From contig NZ_CP122960.1 of the NCBI RefSeq assembly GCF_029854195.1, positions 3,292,001 through 3,356,000 of the forward strand: a stretch of 64,000 nucleotides of DNA. Reading direction: 5' to 3'. Shown here in pieces: positions 19,095 to 27,658 of this stretch. Made by a program: the position numbers and the translations under genes. The DNA comes from Amylibacter sp. IMCC11727. GTDB lineage: Bacteria; Pseudomonadota; Alphaproteobacteria; Rhodobacterales; Rhodobacteraceae. How positions within the stretch are numbered: position 1 is the stretch's first letter; the number at the start of each line of letters is the position of its first letter. The notes under the pieces are model-generated. The model was not told the origin of the DNA and did no database searches. It was given only the letters and a program-made list of their open reading frames with translations.

Positions 19095-20270
19095 ATGACC
19101 ATCGCTATCGTAGGCGCAGCACGCACCCCAATGGGCGGCCTTGGCGGCGCATTATCAGACACGCCCGCCCCCGAACTCGGTGGTGTCGCGATCAAGGCCG
19201 CGATGGACGGCGCAACCGTGAAACCATCCGATATCGACGAACTCCTCATGGGCTGCGTTCTGCCCGCTGGCCTTGGTCAAGCGCCCGCACGCCAAGCGGG
19301 ATTCGCCGCAGGGCTCGGCATCGACGTCCCCGCCACGACAGTGAACAAAATGTGCGGCTCTGGCATGAAAACCGTGATGATGGCCCACGATCAACTGGCG
19401 CTTGGCAACGCTGACATCATGGTCGCTGGCGGCATGGAAAGCATGTCGCTGTCCCCTTACATCCTGCCCAAAATGCGGTCGGGCGCGCGCCTCGGTCATG
19501 GCGAAGTCAAAGACCACATGTTCCTCGACGGGTTAGAAGACGCCTATGACAAAGGCCGACTCATGGGCACCTTCGCCGAAGACTGCGCCGAAAAATACCA
19601 ATTCACCCGCCAATCCCAAGACGACTACGCGCTCCAATCGCTCTCCCGCGCGCTCGATGCAGGTGGCTCTGGCGTCCTGTCCAACGAAATCGCACCCGTC
19701 ACCCTCAAAACCCGCAAAGGAGAGGTGACAATCGACGCCGACGAACAACCGAAAAACGCACGGCCCGAGAAAATTCCAAACCTCAAACCTGCCTTCCGCG
19801 ATGGCGGCACCGTCACCGCCGCCAACTCCTCCTCAATCTCTGACGGCGCAGCCGCCCTTGTCCTGGCTACACCCGATGCGGCGGCGGACAAAAACCTCAC
19901 AGTTCGCGCCAACATCCTCGGCCATGCCAGCCACGCGCAGGAACCAGGCCTGTTCACCACCGCCCCGATCCAAGCGGCGCAAAAACTCATGGATAAGCTC
20001 GGCTGGAGCACGGATGACGTGGACCTCTGGGAAGTGAACGAAGCCTTCGCCGTCGTCCCCATGGCCTTCGCCCGCGACCTCAATATCGACCCTGAAAAAC
20101 TCAACATCCGCGGCGGCGCCTGCGCCCTTGGCCATCCCATCGGCGCAAGCGGTACGCGCATCCTCGTGACCCTGCTCAACGCCCTTGAAACCACCAACCA
20201 AAAACGCGGCATCGCGGCTATCTGTATCGGCGGCGGCGAAGCAACCGCCGTGGCGATCGAACGGCCTTAA
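19095..20270 (+). CDS. Acetyl-CoA C-acetyltransferase (thiolase)
   Basis: A 391-residue thiolase. The acylated cysteine is in NKMCGSGMK (about residue 86), the catalytic His in NEAFAVVPMAF, and the C-terminal Cys/His in GGACALGHPIGASG. It condenses two acetyl-CoA to acetoacetyl-CoA or runs the reverse thiolysis; the size and motifs fit a biosynthetic-type PhaA/AtoB enzyme. No phaB or CoA-transferase is adjacent. AAAGGAGCC precedes the ATG. Its end overlaps by 4 bases with the convergent caspase-like gene. Confidence 0.92.
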   Translation: MTIAIVGAARTPMGGLGGALSDTPAPELGGVAIKAAMDGATVKPSDIDELLMGCVLPAGLGQAPARQAGFAAGLGIDVPATTVNKMCGSGMKTVMMAHDQLALGNADIMVAGGMESMSLSPYILPKMRSGARLGHGEVKDHMFLDGLEDAYDKGRLMGTFAEDCAEKYQFTRQSQDDYALQSLSRALDAGGSGVLSNEIAPVTLKTRKGEVTIDADEQPKNARPEKIPNLKPAFRDGGTVTAANSSSISDGAAALVLATPDAAADKNLTVRANILGHASHAQEPGLFTTAPIQAAQKLMDKLGWSTDDVDLWEVNEAFAVVPMAFARDLNIDPEKLNIRGGACALGHPIGASGTRILVTLLNALETTNQKRGIAAICIGGGEATAVAIERP

Positions 20271-21388
20271 CCGCCCGTCCCTTTGCGGATTTCAAGGACC
20301 CCACGCCGACCCGATTGGCGCGGCAAAATCTCGGCGGGTGCCGTGTCAGAAACCAAGCTGACATCGTGTTCATACGGGGCCCAGCCAGCAGGGTTACTCT
20401 GTTCCGATACCACTAATTTCTGCCGCATTTCGGCAATGGAAATACCCGTTGGGTCTTCCCTCATCACTGACAACAAGCGATACGCCAATGGGCCAACAAA
20501 CCCGCTGCCACCCAACCAATCTGGCGCATCAACCGTGCGTGCGTTCGTCCCGGGTTCAGCCGCATAAAGGGTAACCCCTTCATCCATCAATTTCGCAAAC
20601 ATATTTCGCAGAATACCGCCAAAAATACCCGCGTCATTCACCAAATCGGGTTTCACCGAACCAAAGCAGTTATCGACCAAAAACAGGTAAGGTACCGGCG
20701 CATTCCCCCCTTTCAAAAACGCACCGTCGCGATTTCTTTGATCTACAATCGCCTGCCGTTTTGCCGTTTCTTTTTGCACGCGCTTTATGGATGCCCACCA
20801 ACCCTCATCAGGTCTTTGCATCTCGTGCGACGGAAAAAATTCATCCATATAGTCCATGCTCTCATGCGCCCGAAAATTCACCGCCGCAGACACGATATCC
20901 AAATTCCAAACCGTCGAATGGATCAACTTCTGCGTTCCCGATTGCGTCAAATCCGCAGGCGACACATAGACATCCCCTGGCACAAGGAAATTCGCTTGCG
21001 CCACAGGATCCCCGCCCCCATGCCCCATCATGTAAATCACAACACGCGGATTGGGGGCCTTATCCGCCCGAATGCGTCGTTTTAAATCAACGATCGCATC
21101 AAAAATATCTTGCCGCGTGACCACATATTCAAACTCGGATCCGACCCGATCAGAAGTCAGCAAAATCCCAAACGCCGCCCCCGCACCCATCAAACTTTCC
21201 GCCACCAACCGCGCCGATTGTTCTGCTCCATACAGATGCGGCAATCGGCTTTCCACCGAATAGGTTTCAATGCCAACAGACAGAAAATACAACTGCGTTG
21301 GCCCCACTGCGGGTGCAGGGCGATTGTTGGCATGGGCCGCAAAGGGCAGCCACAAAACCAAACACAGAACCCAAGTGCGCATCACCAT
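20267..21388 (-). CDS. Exported caspase-fold protein (C14-like)
   Basis: A 373-residue protein with a signal peptide (MRTWVLCLVLWLPFAAHA). The caspase-like core starts with TQLYFLSVGIETY, a first-strand pattern, and LPHLYGAEQSARLVAESL. The catalytic pair is in YMMGHGGG (His123) and FLVDNCFGS (Cys241). The His-Cys distance of about 118 residues is longer than in typical caspases, because of an insertion rich in charged and aromatic residues (about 155-230). Both catalytic residues are present, so activity is plausible in the periplasm. Third gene of a minus-strand operon with two unknown envelope proteins; its start overlaps the preceding gene by 7 bases. A start two codons later (21382) is possible. 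Family call is by motif only. Confidence 0.72.
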   Translation of the reverse strand: MVMRTWVLCLVLWLPFAAHANNRPAPAVGPTQLYFLSVGIETYSVESRLPHLYGAEQSARLVAESLMGAGAAFGILLTSDRVGSEFEYVVTRQDIFDAIVDLKRRIRADKAPNPRVVIYMMGHGGGDPVAQANFLVPGDVYVSPADLTQSGTQKLIHSTVWNLDIVSAAVNFRAHESMDYMDEFFPSHEMQRPDEGWWASIKRVQKETAKRQAIVDQRNRDGAFLKGGNAPVPYLFLVDNCFGSVKPDLVNDAGIFGGILRNMFAKLMDEGVTLYAAEPGTNARTVDAPDWLGGSGFVGPLAYRLLSVMREDPTGISIAEMRQKLVVSEQSNPAGWAPYEHDVSLVSDTAPAEILPRQSGRRGVLEIRKGTGG

Positions 21389-22020
21389 TTTTCAAAACAC
21401 TCTTCAAAATAACTGTCACTGGATTTCAGCCCGTGCAAGAACCACCGCTTGTCCCATTTCCACGCGTTTAACCTGTTGCGCAGGTTCGAAATCTTTCGGA
21501 TCAAATATTCCCCCGTTTGGATCGGCGTCCCATCTGCGATGTAACTCACCCGCACGGGGTCTATGCCGAAATCCTCAATCTGCGTCAGCAACTCACCCAC
21601 ACACCTCCGCGCAGGATCAACACGATATTCCCCGACATAGGCGCGGTATTTCAGCACCGACATGCGTTTCTGATGCAGCGGATCATCGCGGGTCAAAGGG
21701 CCGTCAATCTGTTGGGCCAAAATGGTTTCCAACCCATAATCCAGCACCACATGGGTCGCGTAAACATTGTCATCAATGCGGTTTTTGCGATCAATGACAA
21801 AGGACACAGCCACCGTCAGCATCAACCCCAACAACAACAACGCACCGTCGATCTCCTTGATCGCTTTCAACGTCTTTTTCCACTTTGATACAGGCGCAGT
21901 CGCCGCACCTTTTTCGTCCAACGTTTCCGCTTTCCCATCCGCTACAGGAGTCAATTCATCATCATCCTCAGCAGGCCCGACAACCTCGGCCTCAACCTCA
22001 GTTGTTTGATCGCCAGACAT
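21382..22020 (-). CDS. Unknown single-pass membrane protein, partner of the caspase-like gene
   Basis: A 212-residue protein. The first ~45 residues are acidic and low-complexity, followed by a basic stretch (KWKKTLKAIKEID), one transmembrane segment (GALLLLGLMLTVAVSFVI) and a ~135-residue soluble part. The positive-inside rule places the acidic head in the cytoplasm and the C-terminal domain in the periplasm. That domain has two cysteines, in RRCVGELL and FEECFEKW. I do not recognise a family. It overlaps the upstream gene by 23 bases and the caspase-like gene by 7, so all three are probably coexpressed. Confidence 0.7.
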   Translation of the reverse strand: MSGDQTTEVEAEVVGPAEDDDELTPVADGKAETLDEKGAATAPVSKWKKTLKAIKEIDGALLLLGLMLTVAVSFVIDRKNRIDDNVYATHVVLDYGLETILAQQIDGPLTRDDPLHQKRMSVLKYRAYVGEYRVDPARRCVGELLTQIEDFGIDPVRVSYIADGTPIQTGEYLIRKISNLRNRLNAWKWDKRWFLHGLKSSDSYFEECFEKW

Positions 22021-22519
22021 ATTTTACCTCCCCCGCTTTTCCCTCGACAATACTTGTGACCAAACGCAACACGGGCGTGGCGCCTTCATCCAATGAACAC
22101 TTTGCAAGAAACGCCCGCGAAACCTCCGTTGGTACGTCATCATCCCCCGCACCTTCCACCGTTTTGGCTCGCACTACGATACGCCAATCCGAAACGCTTT
22201 TGTCATACCCACCCGTCCACGTCATGCTGGTGGGGTCCACGTTCAATCCACACTTCTGCGCACTGGCCGTTGCATCATTTAATGGCGTGAATTTTTGCGC
22301 ATCTGCCGTCATTTCAAAGCGAACATCTTGCTGAAAACATGTAATCGGCAAGCGTTCTACGGGGCCCATTTCCCCAATGGATGGCTCAAACGCCCAATAC
22401 CCAGCTTCACCTGTTCCACCTGTCGTGAACCATTGCTTCTCCACATCAAAACAATGCTCCGCCTGCGCCCCAACTGCCAAAAAACACGCGGTTACACCCG
22501 CAATCAAACCAACTTGCAT
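21998..22519 (-). CDS. Unknown secreted protein, first gene of the caspase-like operon
   Basis: A 173-residue protein with a clear signal peptide (MQVGLIAGVTACFLAVGAQA, cleavage before EHC). The mature part has four cysteines (EHCFDVE, ITCFQQ, QKCGLN, AKCSLD) that could form two disulfides, and repeated Trp/Tyr motifs (GYWAFEPSIGEMG, MTWTGGYD) suggestive of a beta-rich binding domain. No family recognised. GAGGAGAATT precedes the ATG. The operon is divergent from adenine deaminase across a 94-base gap with a palindrome. Confidence 0.7.
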   Translation of the reverse strand: MQVGLIAGVTACFLAVGAQAEHCFDVEKQWFTTGGTGEAGYWAFEPSIGEMGPVERLPITCFQQDVRFEMTADAQKFTPLNDATASAQKCGLNVDPTSMTWTGGYDKSVSDWRIVVRAKTVEGAGDDDVPTEVSRAFLAKCSLDEGATPVLRLVTSIVEGKAGEVKYVWRSNN

Positions 22520-22553
22520 TAAATTCTCCTCGTTGGTCCAAGCCTGCGATAAC

Positions 22554-22569
22554 TTGCCTATTTAGGCAA
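22554..22569. promoter_or_regulatory. Operator-like palindrome between divergent transcription units
   Basis: TTGCCTA (22554-22560), TT, TAGGCAA (22563-22569): a perfect 7-bp inverted repeat with a 2-base centre. It lies between the caspase-like operon (minus) and adenine deaminase (plus), the usual place for a shared operator. No binding protein can be named. Confidence 0.35.
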
Positions 22570-22613
22570 CAGTTTCCTCTTGATCACCTTTCGCACTGGT
22601 GAAATATTGGGGG

Positions 22614-24416
22614 ATGTACACAGACCTTCCCACATGGCCCGCTTCCGCATCCAAACTCGTCGCAACCGCTGCGGGGCGCGAACCTGCGGATCTGGTGATT
22701 AAAGGCGGCACTTGGGTCAACGTCCACACCCGCGAAACCCTTAAAAACTACGACATCGCCATCCGCGAAGGCCGCTTTGCCTATTGTGGCCCTGACGCGT
22801 CCCATTGCATTGGCGAGCACACCGAAATCATCTACGCCGATGGCCGTTACATCCTACCGGGTCTCTGCGATGGGCACATGCACATCGAATCTGGCATGCT
22901 CACCGTCTCCCGCTTTGCCCAAGCGGTGATCCCACACGGCACCACATCCATGTTCGTTGACCCGCACGAGGTTGCAAACGTCCTTGGCATGGCTGGCGTC
23001 AAACACATGCACGACGAAGCCCTCGCCCAACCCATCAACGTCTTCGTGCAAATGCCCTCCTGCGCCCCCTCCGCACCTGGCTTAGAAACCACAGGCGCAG
23101 AACTCGGCCCAGATGACGTGGCCGAGGCCATGACATGGCCCAATATCATCGGCCTTGGCGAAATGATGAACTTTCCAGGGGTCGTAAACGGCGATCCCAA
23201 AATGCTCGCCGAAATTGCCGCCACACAAATGGCGAATAAAACCGTTGGCGGCCACTATGCCTCCCCCGATCTTGGCCCCAACTTCCACGCCTATGCCGCA
23301 GGTGGCCCCGCCGACGATCACGAAGGCACCTGCGAAGCAGACGCTATCGCTCGTGTGCGCCAAGGCATGCGCTCTATGATGCGTCTCGGCTCCGCTTGGT
23401 ACGATGTGGAAACGCAAATCACCGCCGTTACCGAAAAGGGCCTCGACCCGCGCAACTTTATCCTCTGCACAGACGACAGCCACTCTGGCACGCTTGTCAA
23501 CGACGGCCACATGAACCGCGTTGTGCGCCACGCCATTGAATGCGGCTGCGATCCGCTCATTGCGCTACAAATGGCCACCATCAACACCGCCACCCACTTT
23601 GGCCTCGAACGGGAACTCGGTTCCATCACACCCGGTCGTCGTGCCGATGTGATCCTGTCCTCCGACCTCAAAACGCTCCCCATCGAACAGGTCATCGCGC
23701 GGGGCAAAACCATCGCCCTGAACGGCGAAAACACCGTAGATTCCACCGCCTACAACTGGCCCGCAAACACACGCGGCACGGTCAAACTCGGCAAAACCCT
23801 CACCGCCACGGATTTTGCCATCAACGCACCTGACGGCGCAAACACCGCCACCGCCCGTGTCATCGGCGTGGTCGAAAACCAAGCGCCAACCAAAGCTCTC
23901 ACCGCCGAACTCGCCGTCACCGATGGCATCGTACAGGGTGACGAAACCAAAGACGTCTGCCAAATCGCCCTCGTCGAACGCCACCGCGCCACGGGGGATG
24001 TCACCAACGGCTTTGTCTCGGGCTTCAACTACACAGGCGACATGGCCATGGCCTCCACCGTGGCCCACGACAGTCACCACATGATCGTCGTCGGCACATC
24101 CCGCGAAAACATGGCCCTCGCCGCCAACCGCCTCGGCGAAGTCGGCGGCGGCATCTGCGTGTTCAAATATGGCAAGGAACGCGCCATGGTTGAACTCCCC
24201 ATCGCAGGTCTTATGTCCGATCAACCCGCCCCCGATGTGGCCGCAGCCGCCGACCAAATGGTCGCCGCCATGGCCGATTGCGGCTGCACGCTCAACAACG
24301 CCTACATGCAACATTCCCTCCTTGCCCTCGTCGTGATCCCCGAACTGCGGATTTCAGACCTTGGCCTCGTGGATGTGACAAAATTCGAAATGACCCCACT
24401 TTTTGTGGACCCCTAA
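22614..24416 (+). CDS. ade: Adenine deaminase
   Basis: Hydrolyses adenine to hypoxanthine and ammonia. The 600-residue amidohydrolase has the metal-binding LCDGHMHIESGM (HxH), PHEVANVLG, VGGHYASPDL, CTDDSHSGTLV and GLMSDQPAPDV signatures of the Ade/adeC family. The ATG at 22614 begins the conserved TDLPTWPxSASKLV N-terminus; a GTG at 22599 in the same frame is an alternative, and neither has a strong ribosome-binding site. The AMP nucleosidase gene follows after 43 bases, so AMP can be split to adenine and then deaminated. Confidence 0.95.
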   Translation: MYTDLPTWPASASKLVATAAGREPADLVIKGGTWVNVHTRETLKNYDIAIREGRFAYCGPDASHCIGEHTEIIYADGRYILPGLCDGHMHIESGMLTVSRFAQAVIPHGTTSMFVDPHEVANVLGMAGVKHMHDEALAQPINVFVQMPSCAPSAPGLETTGAELGPDDVAEAMTWPNIIGLGEMMNFPGVVNGDPKMLAEIAATQMANKTVGGHYASPDLGPNFHAYAAGGPADDHEGTCEADAIARVRQGMRSMMRLGSAWYDVETQITAVTEKGLDPRNFILCTDDSHSGTLVNDGHMNRVVRHAIECGCDPLIALQMATINTATHFGLERELGSITPGRRADVILSSDLKTLPIEQVIARGKTIALNGENTVDSTAYNWPANTRGTVKLGKTLTATDFAINAPDGANTATARVIGVVENQAPTKALTAELAVTDGIVQGDETKDVCQIALVERHRATGDVTNGFVSGFNYTGDMAMASTVAHDSHHMIVVGTSRENMALAANRLGEVGGGICVFKYGKERAMVELPIAGLMSDQPAPDVAAAADQMVAAMADCGCTLNNAYMQHSLLALVVIPELRISDLGLVDVTKFEMTPLFVDP

Positions 24417-24459
24417 GCAAGCGCACGACCGCGCCAATCAAAAAAGAAAAGAGAACGAC

Positions 24460-25947
24460 ATGAACGACACTGACCCAATTTTCACAAACCTGATCGAACC
24501 ACCCCTGCAAGCACCTCAATCCTTTACCAACGCCGCCGAAGCCGTTGACGCGATTGAGGCGCTCTACGCCCAAGCCACAGATTTTCTCTGCCAGCACTTC
24601 ACCGACTACCACGCGGGCAAACCCCCCGAAGGCCACTACCGCGCCTGTTACCCGCAGCTGTCGATCACGACCTTCACCTACACCCAAGTGGACACACGCC
24701 TCGCCTTTGGTCATGTGGGGGAGCCAGGCACCTACACCACCACGCTGACCCGTCCGAAATTGTTTCGCAATTATCTGCTGCAACAGATCGAATTGCTGAT
24801 CGAAAATCACCAAGTGCCCGTCACAATTTCCATCTCTGACGTGCCAATCCCTCTGCACTTCGCGCTCACCGATGAACTGCGCTTGGCAGAGGGCGAAAAC
24901 CGTGCCGATGCCCGCCCTTTGCGCGATATCTTTGATGTGCCAGACCTAAAAACCACCAACGACGACATCGCCAATGGCGACGCAGAGCCCGATGCGGATG
25001 GCATCCGTCCTCTTGCCCCGTTCACCGCCCAGCGCATCGACTATTCCCTCGCGCGGCTGGCCCATTACACCGCCACCGATCCAGCCCATTTCCAGAACCA
25101 CATTCTGTTCACCAACTATGGGTTCTACATGGATGAATTCGTCGATTTCGCCATGAACGCGCTCAAGGACCCCACCAGCGGCTACACCTCTTTCGTGGCC
25201 TCTGGCAATTGCATCGCAACCCCTGAAAATCCCGTTGTCACCGAAACAACCAAACAACCGCAAATGCCCACCTACCACCTGACCCGTGCAGATGGCGGCG
25301 GCATTACGCTTGTGAACATCGGCGTTGGCCCGTCCAACGCCAAAACCGCCACCGATCACATCGCCGTGCTGCGCCCCCACGCATGGCTGATGCTCGGTCA
25401 CTGTGCAGGCCTGCGCAACTCGCAATCCTTGGGGGATTACGTCCTCGCCCACGCCTATGTGCGCGAAGACTCCGTGCTCGACGCCGACCTTCCTGTCTGG
25501 GTTCCCGTTCCCGCCCTCGCTGAAATCCAAATCGCACTGGAAAAGGCCGTGGCCGAGGTCACAAAACTCGAAGGCTTCGCCCTCAAAAAGGTCATGCGTA
25601 CAGGCACAGTTGCCTCCGTCGATAACCGCAACTGGGAACTGCGCGAACACTCAGGCCCCGTGGCCCGCCTGTCCCAATCCCGCGCCATCGCACTCGATAT
25701 GGAAAGCGCGACAATCGCCGCCAACGGCTTTCGCTTTCGCGTTCCCTACGGCACGCTGCTCTGTGTCTCTGACAAACCCTTGCACGGCGAATTGAAACTG
25801 CCTGGCATGGCGTCGGAATTCTATCGCACTCAAGTGGCCAGCCACCTGCAAATCGGCATCAAAGCCATGGAAACCTTGCGCGAAATGCCACTGGAACGCC
25901 TGCATTCCCGCAAATTGCGCAGCTTTGACGAAACCGCTTTCCTCTAA
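24460..25947 (+). CDS. amn: AMP nucleosidase
   Basis: Splits AMP to adenine and ribose 5-phosphate. The 495-residue product has the N-terminal Amn-specific domain (AVDAIEALYAQATDFLCQHF, PQLSITTFTYTQVDTRLAFGHV) and the C-terminal nucleoside phosphorylase-like core (GVGPSNAKTATDHIAVLRPHAWLMLGHCAGLR, ALDMESATIAANGFRFRVPYGTLLCVSDKPLHGELK). The ATG at 24460 follows AAAAGAGAACG; the frame is open to 24403 but that would overlap ade. With ade it forms a two-step AMP-to-hypoxanthine salvage route. Confidence 0.95.
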   Translation: MNDTDPIFTNLIEPPLQAPQSFTNAAEAVDAIEALYAQATDFLCQHFTDYHAGKPPEGHYRACYPQLSITTFTYTQVDTRLAFGHVGEPGTYTTTLTRPKLFRNYLLQQIELLIENHQVPVTISISDVPIPLHFALTDELRLAEGENRADARPLRDIFDVPDLKTTNDDIANGDAEPDADGIRPLAPFTAQRIDYSLARLAHYTATDPAHFQNHILFTNYGFYMDEFVDFAMNALKDPTSGYTSFVASGNCIATPENPVVTETTKQPQMPTYHLTRADGGGITLVNIGVGPSNAKTATDHIAVLRPHAWLMLGHCAGLRNSQSLGDYVLAHAYVREDSVLDADLPVWVPVPALAEIQIALEKAVAEVTKLEGFALKKVMRTGTVASVDNRNWELREHSGPVARLSQSRAIALDMESATIAANGFRFRVPYGTLLCVSDKPLHGELKLPGMASEFYRTQVASHLQIGIKAMETLREMPLERLHSRKLRSFDETAFL

Positions 25948-26037
25948 AATCAGGCGAAAATCGGTGCATTTACAACCCTACGTATAATCAGCGTCCCACC
26001 GCCTATGGTTTTGAAAATAGCGGCTGCACGGAAATAA

Positions 26038-26100
26038 TTTGAACTTCAACCCCAAAAAACCCTTAATAATATGGTTTTTTCGGACTTTGAAGCGTTCAAA
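26038..26100 (+). repeat. AT-rich compound hairpin between amn and HU
   Basis: TTTGAAC (26038-26044) pairs with GTTCAAA (26094-26100), TTCAA with TTGAA just inside, and AAAAAACC (26054-26061) with GGTTTTTT (26073-26080). The inner part, with its T-run, could be a weak terminator for amn; the whole lies about 100 bases before the HU start. The rest of the 251-base gap (25948-26198) shows only AT-rich, promoter-like sequence. Confidence 0.4.
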
Positions 26101-26198
26101 TTCGTTGTGTTGCGCCACAATATCTTGTTAAATGCCCTAGGACACCCACCAAGGGGCCCAGAATGGGCACGTCAAAGAATACAACAAGGAGCAGTCAC

Positions 26199-26489
26199 AT
26201 GACTCAGAAACCAATGACAAAGACACAACTGGTTGCAGCACTCGCAGAAGCAACTGGCGCAGACAAGAAAACAGCAGACGCCAACTTGGCCGCTCTGACT
26301 GAAATCGTCACAAAAGAAGTTGCCGCTGGCGGTGCAGTAACACTTCCAGGTCTTGGCAAATTCGCTTGCCGCGCGCGTCCAGCACGCATGGTTCGCAACC
26401 CAGCCACAGGCGAGCAAATGCACAAAGACGCAGACCGCGTTGCAAAAGTGACAATCGCGAAAGCCCTGAAAGACGTTATCAACGCCTAA
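26199..26489 (+). CDS. HU-family DNA-binding protein
   Basis: A 96-residue nucleoid protein with the HU/IHF fold: MTKTQLVAALAEATGADKKTADANLAALTEIVTKEV helices and GGAVTLPGLGKFACRARPARMVRNPATGEQ, where the DNA-inserting arm has the RNPATGE proline. The start at 26199 follows AAGGAGCAGTC; the upstream ATG at 26163 would add 12 non-conserved residues. It is monocistronic, ended by a strong terminator. Divergence from E. coli HU in the arm (RMVRNP) suggests an alphaproteobacterial paralogue. Confidence 0.93.
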   Translation: MTQKPMTKTQLVAALAEATGADKKTADANLAALTEIVTKEVAAGGAVTLPGLGKFACRARPARMVRNPATGEQMHKDADRVAKVTIAKALKDVINA

Positions 26490-26511
26490 TCGGTGCCGAC
26501 CTCAAAAAATT

Positions 26512-26538
26512 AAGGCCGTCCCAAGGGGCGGCCTTTTT
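26512..26538 (+). terminator. Rho-independent terminator after HU
   Basis: AAGGCCGTCC pairs with GGGCGGCCTT around a short loop and runs into TTTTT, 22 bases after the HU stop. Confidence 0.85.
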
Positions 26539-26588
26539 CGTTGGCACACGCCCCATGTTGGGGCATCCTCACTATAACGGAGGATCCC

Positions 26589-27530
26589 ATGCCAGACGAC
26601 GTACACCCCCAAATCCAAACGCTGCTTGATACGATGGTCGCCCTCAATCTGCCCGCCATTCAGTCCCTGTCCGTTCAAGACGCCCGCGCCATGTTCGAAG
26701 GCTTTGCCAACAGTCGCCGCGAAAGCTATCCGCCCCCACATGTGGCCGAAGTCATCAACACCACCACAGGGGCGGATTTCGGCGATATTCCTGTGCGCGT
26801 CTATCGCCCCAATTTGGACGCAACCGCACCTGCCATTGTCTATTTTCACGGTGGCGGTCACGTGATCGGCAGCCTTGACAGCTACGACACCGTGACCCGC
26901 TACATGGCAAACGCCACGGGGCACACGGTCATTTCCGTAGATTACCGCATGGCCCCCGAACACATTTTTCCCGCCGCTCCAATGGATTGCTTCACAGCCA
27001 CGCAATGGGTCGCCCAAAACGCCAAAGCCTTGCAAATCGACGCCACCAAAATTTCTGTTTGCGGGGACAGCGCTGGGGGCAACCTCGCAGCGGTTGTCGC
27101 TCTCATGGCCCGCGACGCAAATTTGCCCATTGCGGCCCAAATCCTCATCTATCCCGTGGTGGATTATCGCGGTGGTACGCCCTCTTATGATCGTTACGCC
27201 ACAGGCTACGGTGGGCTCGAAGCAGAAACCGTCACATGGTTCATGGACCACTACATCCCCGACCCTGCAAAACGCGATGATTGGCGAGCGTCCCCGATCC
27301 AAGCCGCCTCTCTTTCGGGGCTGCCGCCAACCCTGATCATCACGGCCGAATGTGATGTGCTGCACGACGAAGGGGCCACCTATGCTGCTGCCCTACGGGA
27401 TGCAGGAAACACGGTCACTTACCAAGATTACGCAGGCATGATTCACGGCTTTTTCAATTATCTCGGCCTCGCCGATGACACCGAAAAAGCACACCAAGCG
27501 GTCGCCGACTTCCTCACGCACCACGTCTAG
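26589..27530 (+). CDS. Alpha/beta hydrolase, hormone-sensitive-lipase family esterase
   Basis: A 313-residue carboxylesterase. The HSL family oxyanion motif HGGGHVIGS and the nucleophile motif GDSAGG are clear; the acid is in AECDVLHDE and the His in GMIHGFFN. These proteins hydrolyse short acyl esters. The ATG at 26589 follows GGAGGATCCC at good spacing; the frame is open upstream to 26541. It converges on the dimethylarginine hydrolase gene. Confidence 0.9.
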   Translation: MPDDVHPQIQTLLDTMVALNLPAIQSLSVQDARAMFEGFANSRRESYPPPHVAEVINTTTGADFGDIPVRVYRPNLDATAPAIVYFHGGGHVIGSLDSYDTVTRYMANATGHTVISVDYRMAPEHIFPAAPMDCFTATQWVAQNAKALQIDATKISVCGDSAGGNLAAVVALMARDANLPIAAQILIYPVVDYRGGTPSYDRYATGYGGLEAETVTWFMDHYIPDPAKRDDWRASPIQAASLSGLPPTLIITAECDVLHDEGATYAAALRDAGNTVTYQDYAGMIHGFFNYLGLADDTEKAHQAVADFLTHHV

Positions 27531-27540
27531 GGTCTGTTGA

Positions 27541-27557
27541 CGGTCATACCGTCACCC
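27541..27557. repeat. Short palindrome in convergent intergenic region
   Basis: GACGGT/ACCGTC with a CAT centre, directly after the esterase stop. It begins a 128-base convergent gap (27531-27658) that carries no supported gene. The flanking GGGTCTGTTGAC resembles ends of some insertion sequences, but no transposase is present. Confidence 0.25.
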
Positions 27558-27658
27558 CAGCGCGAGACAGATTGTGCCGCTGAACCTCTGAAACGAGCGC
27601 CGCGATGTGATCATCGGAAGCGAATTTCCGAGGAATCAGAGGCAAAATCAGTGGTGTA

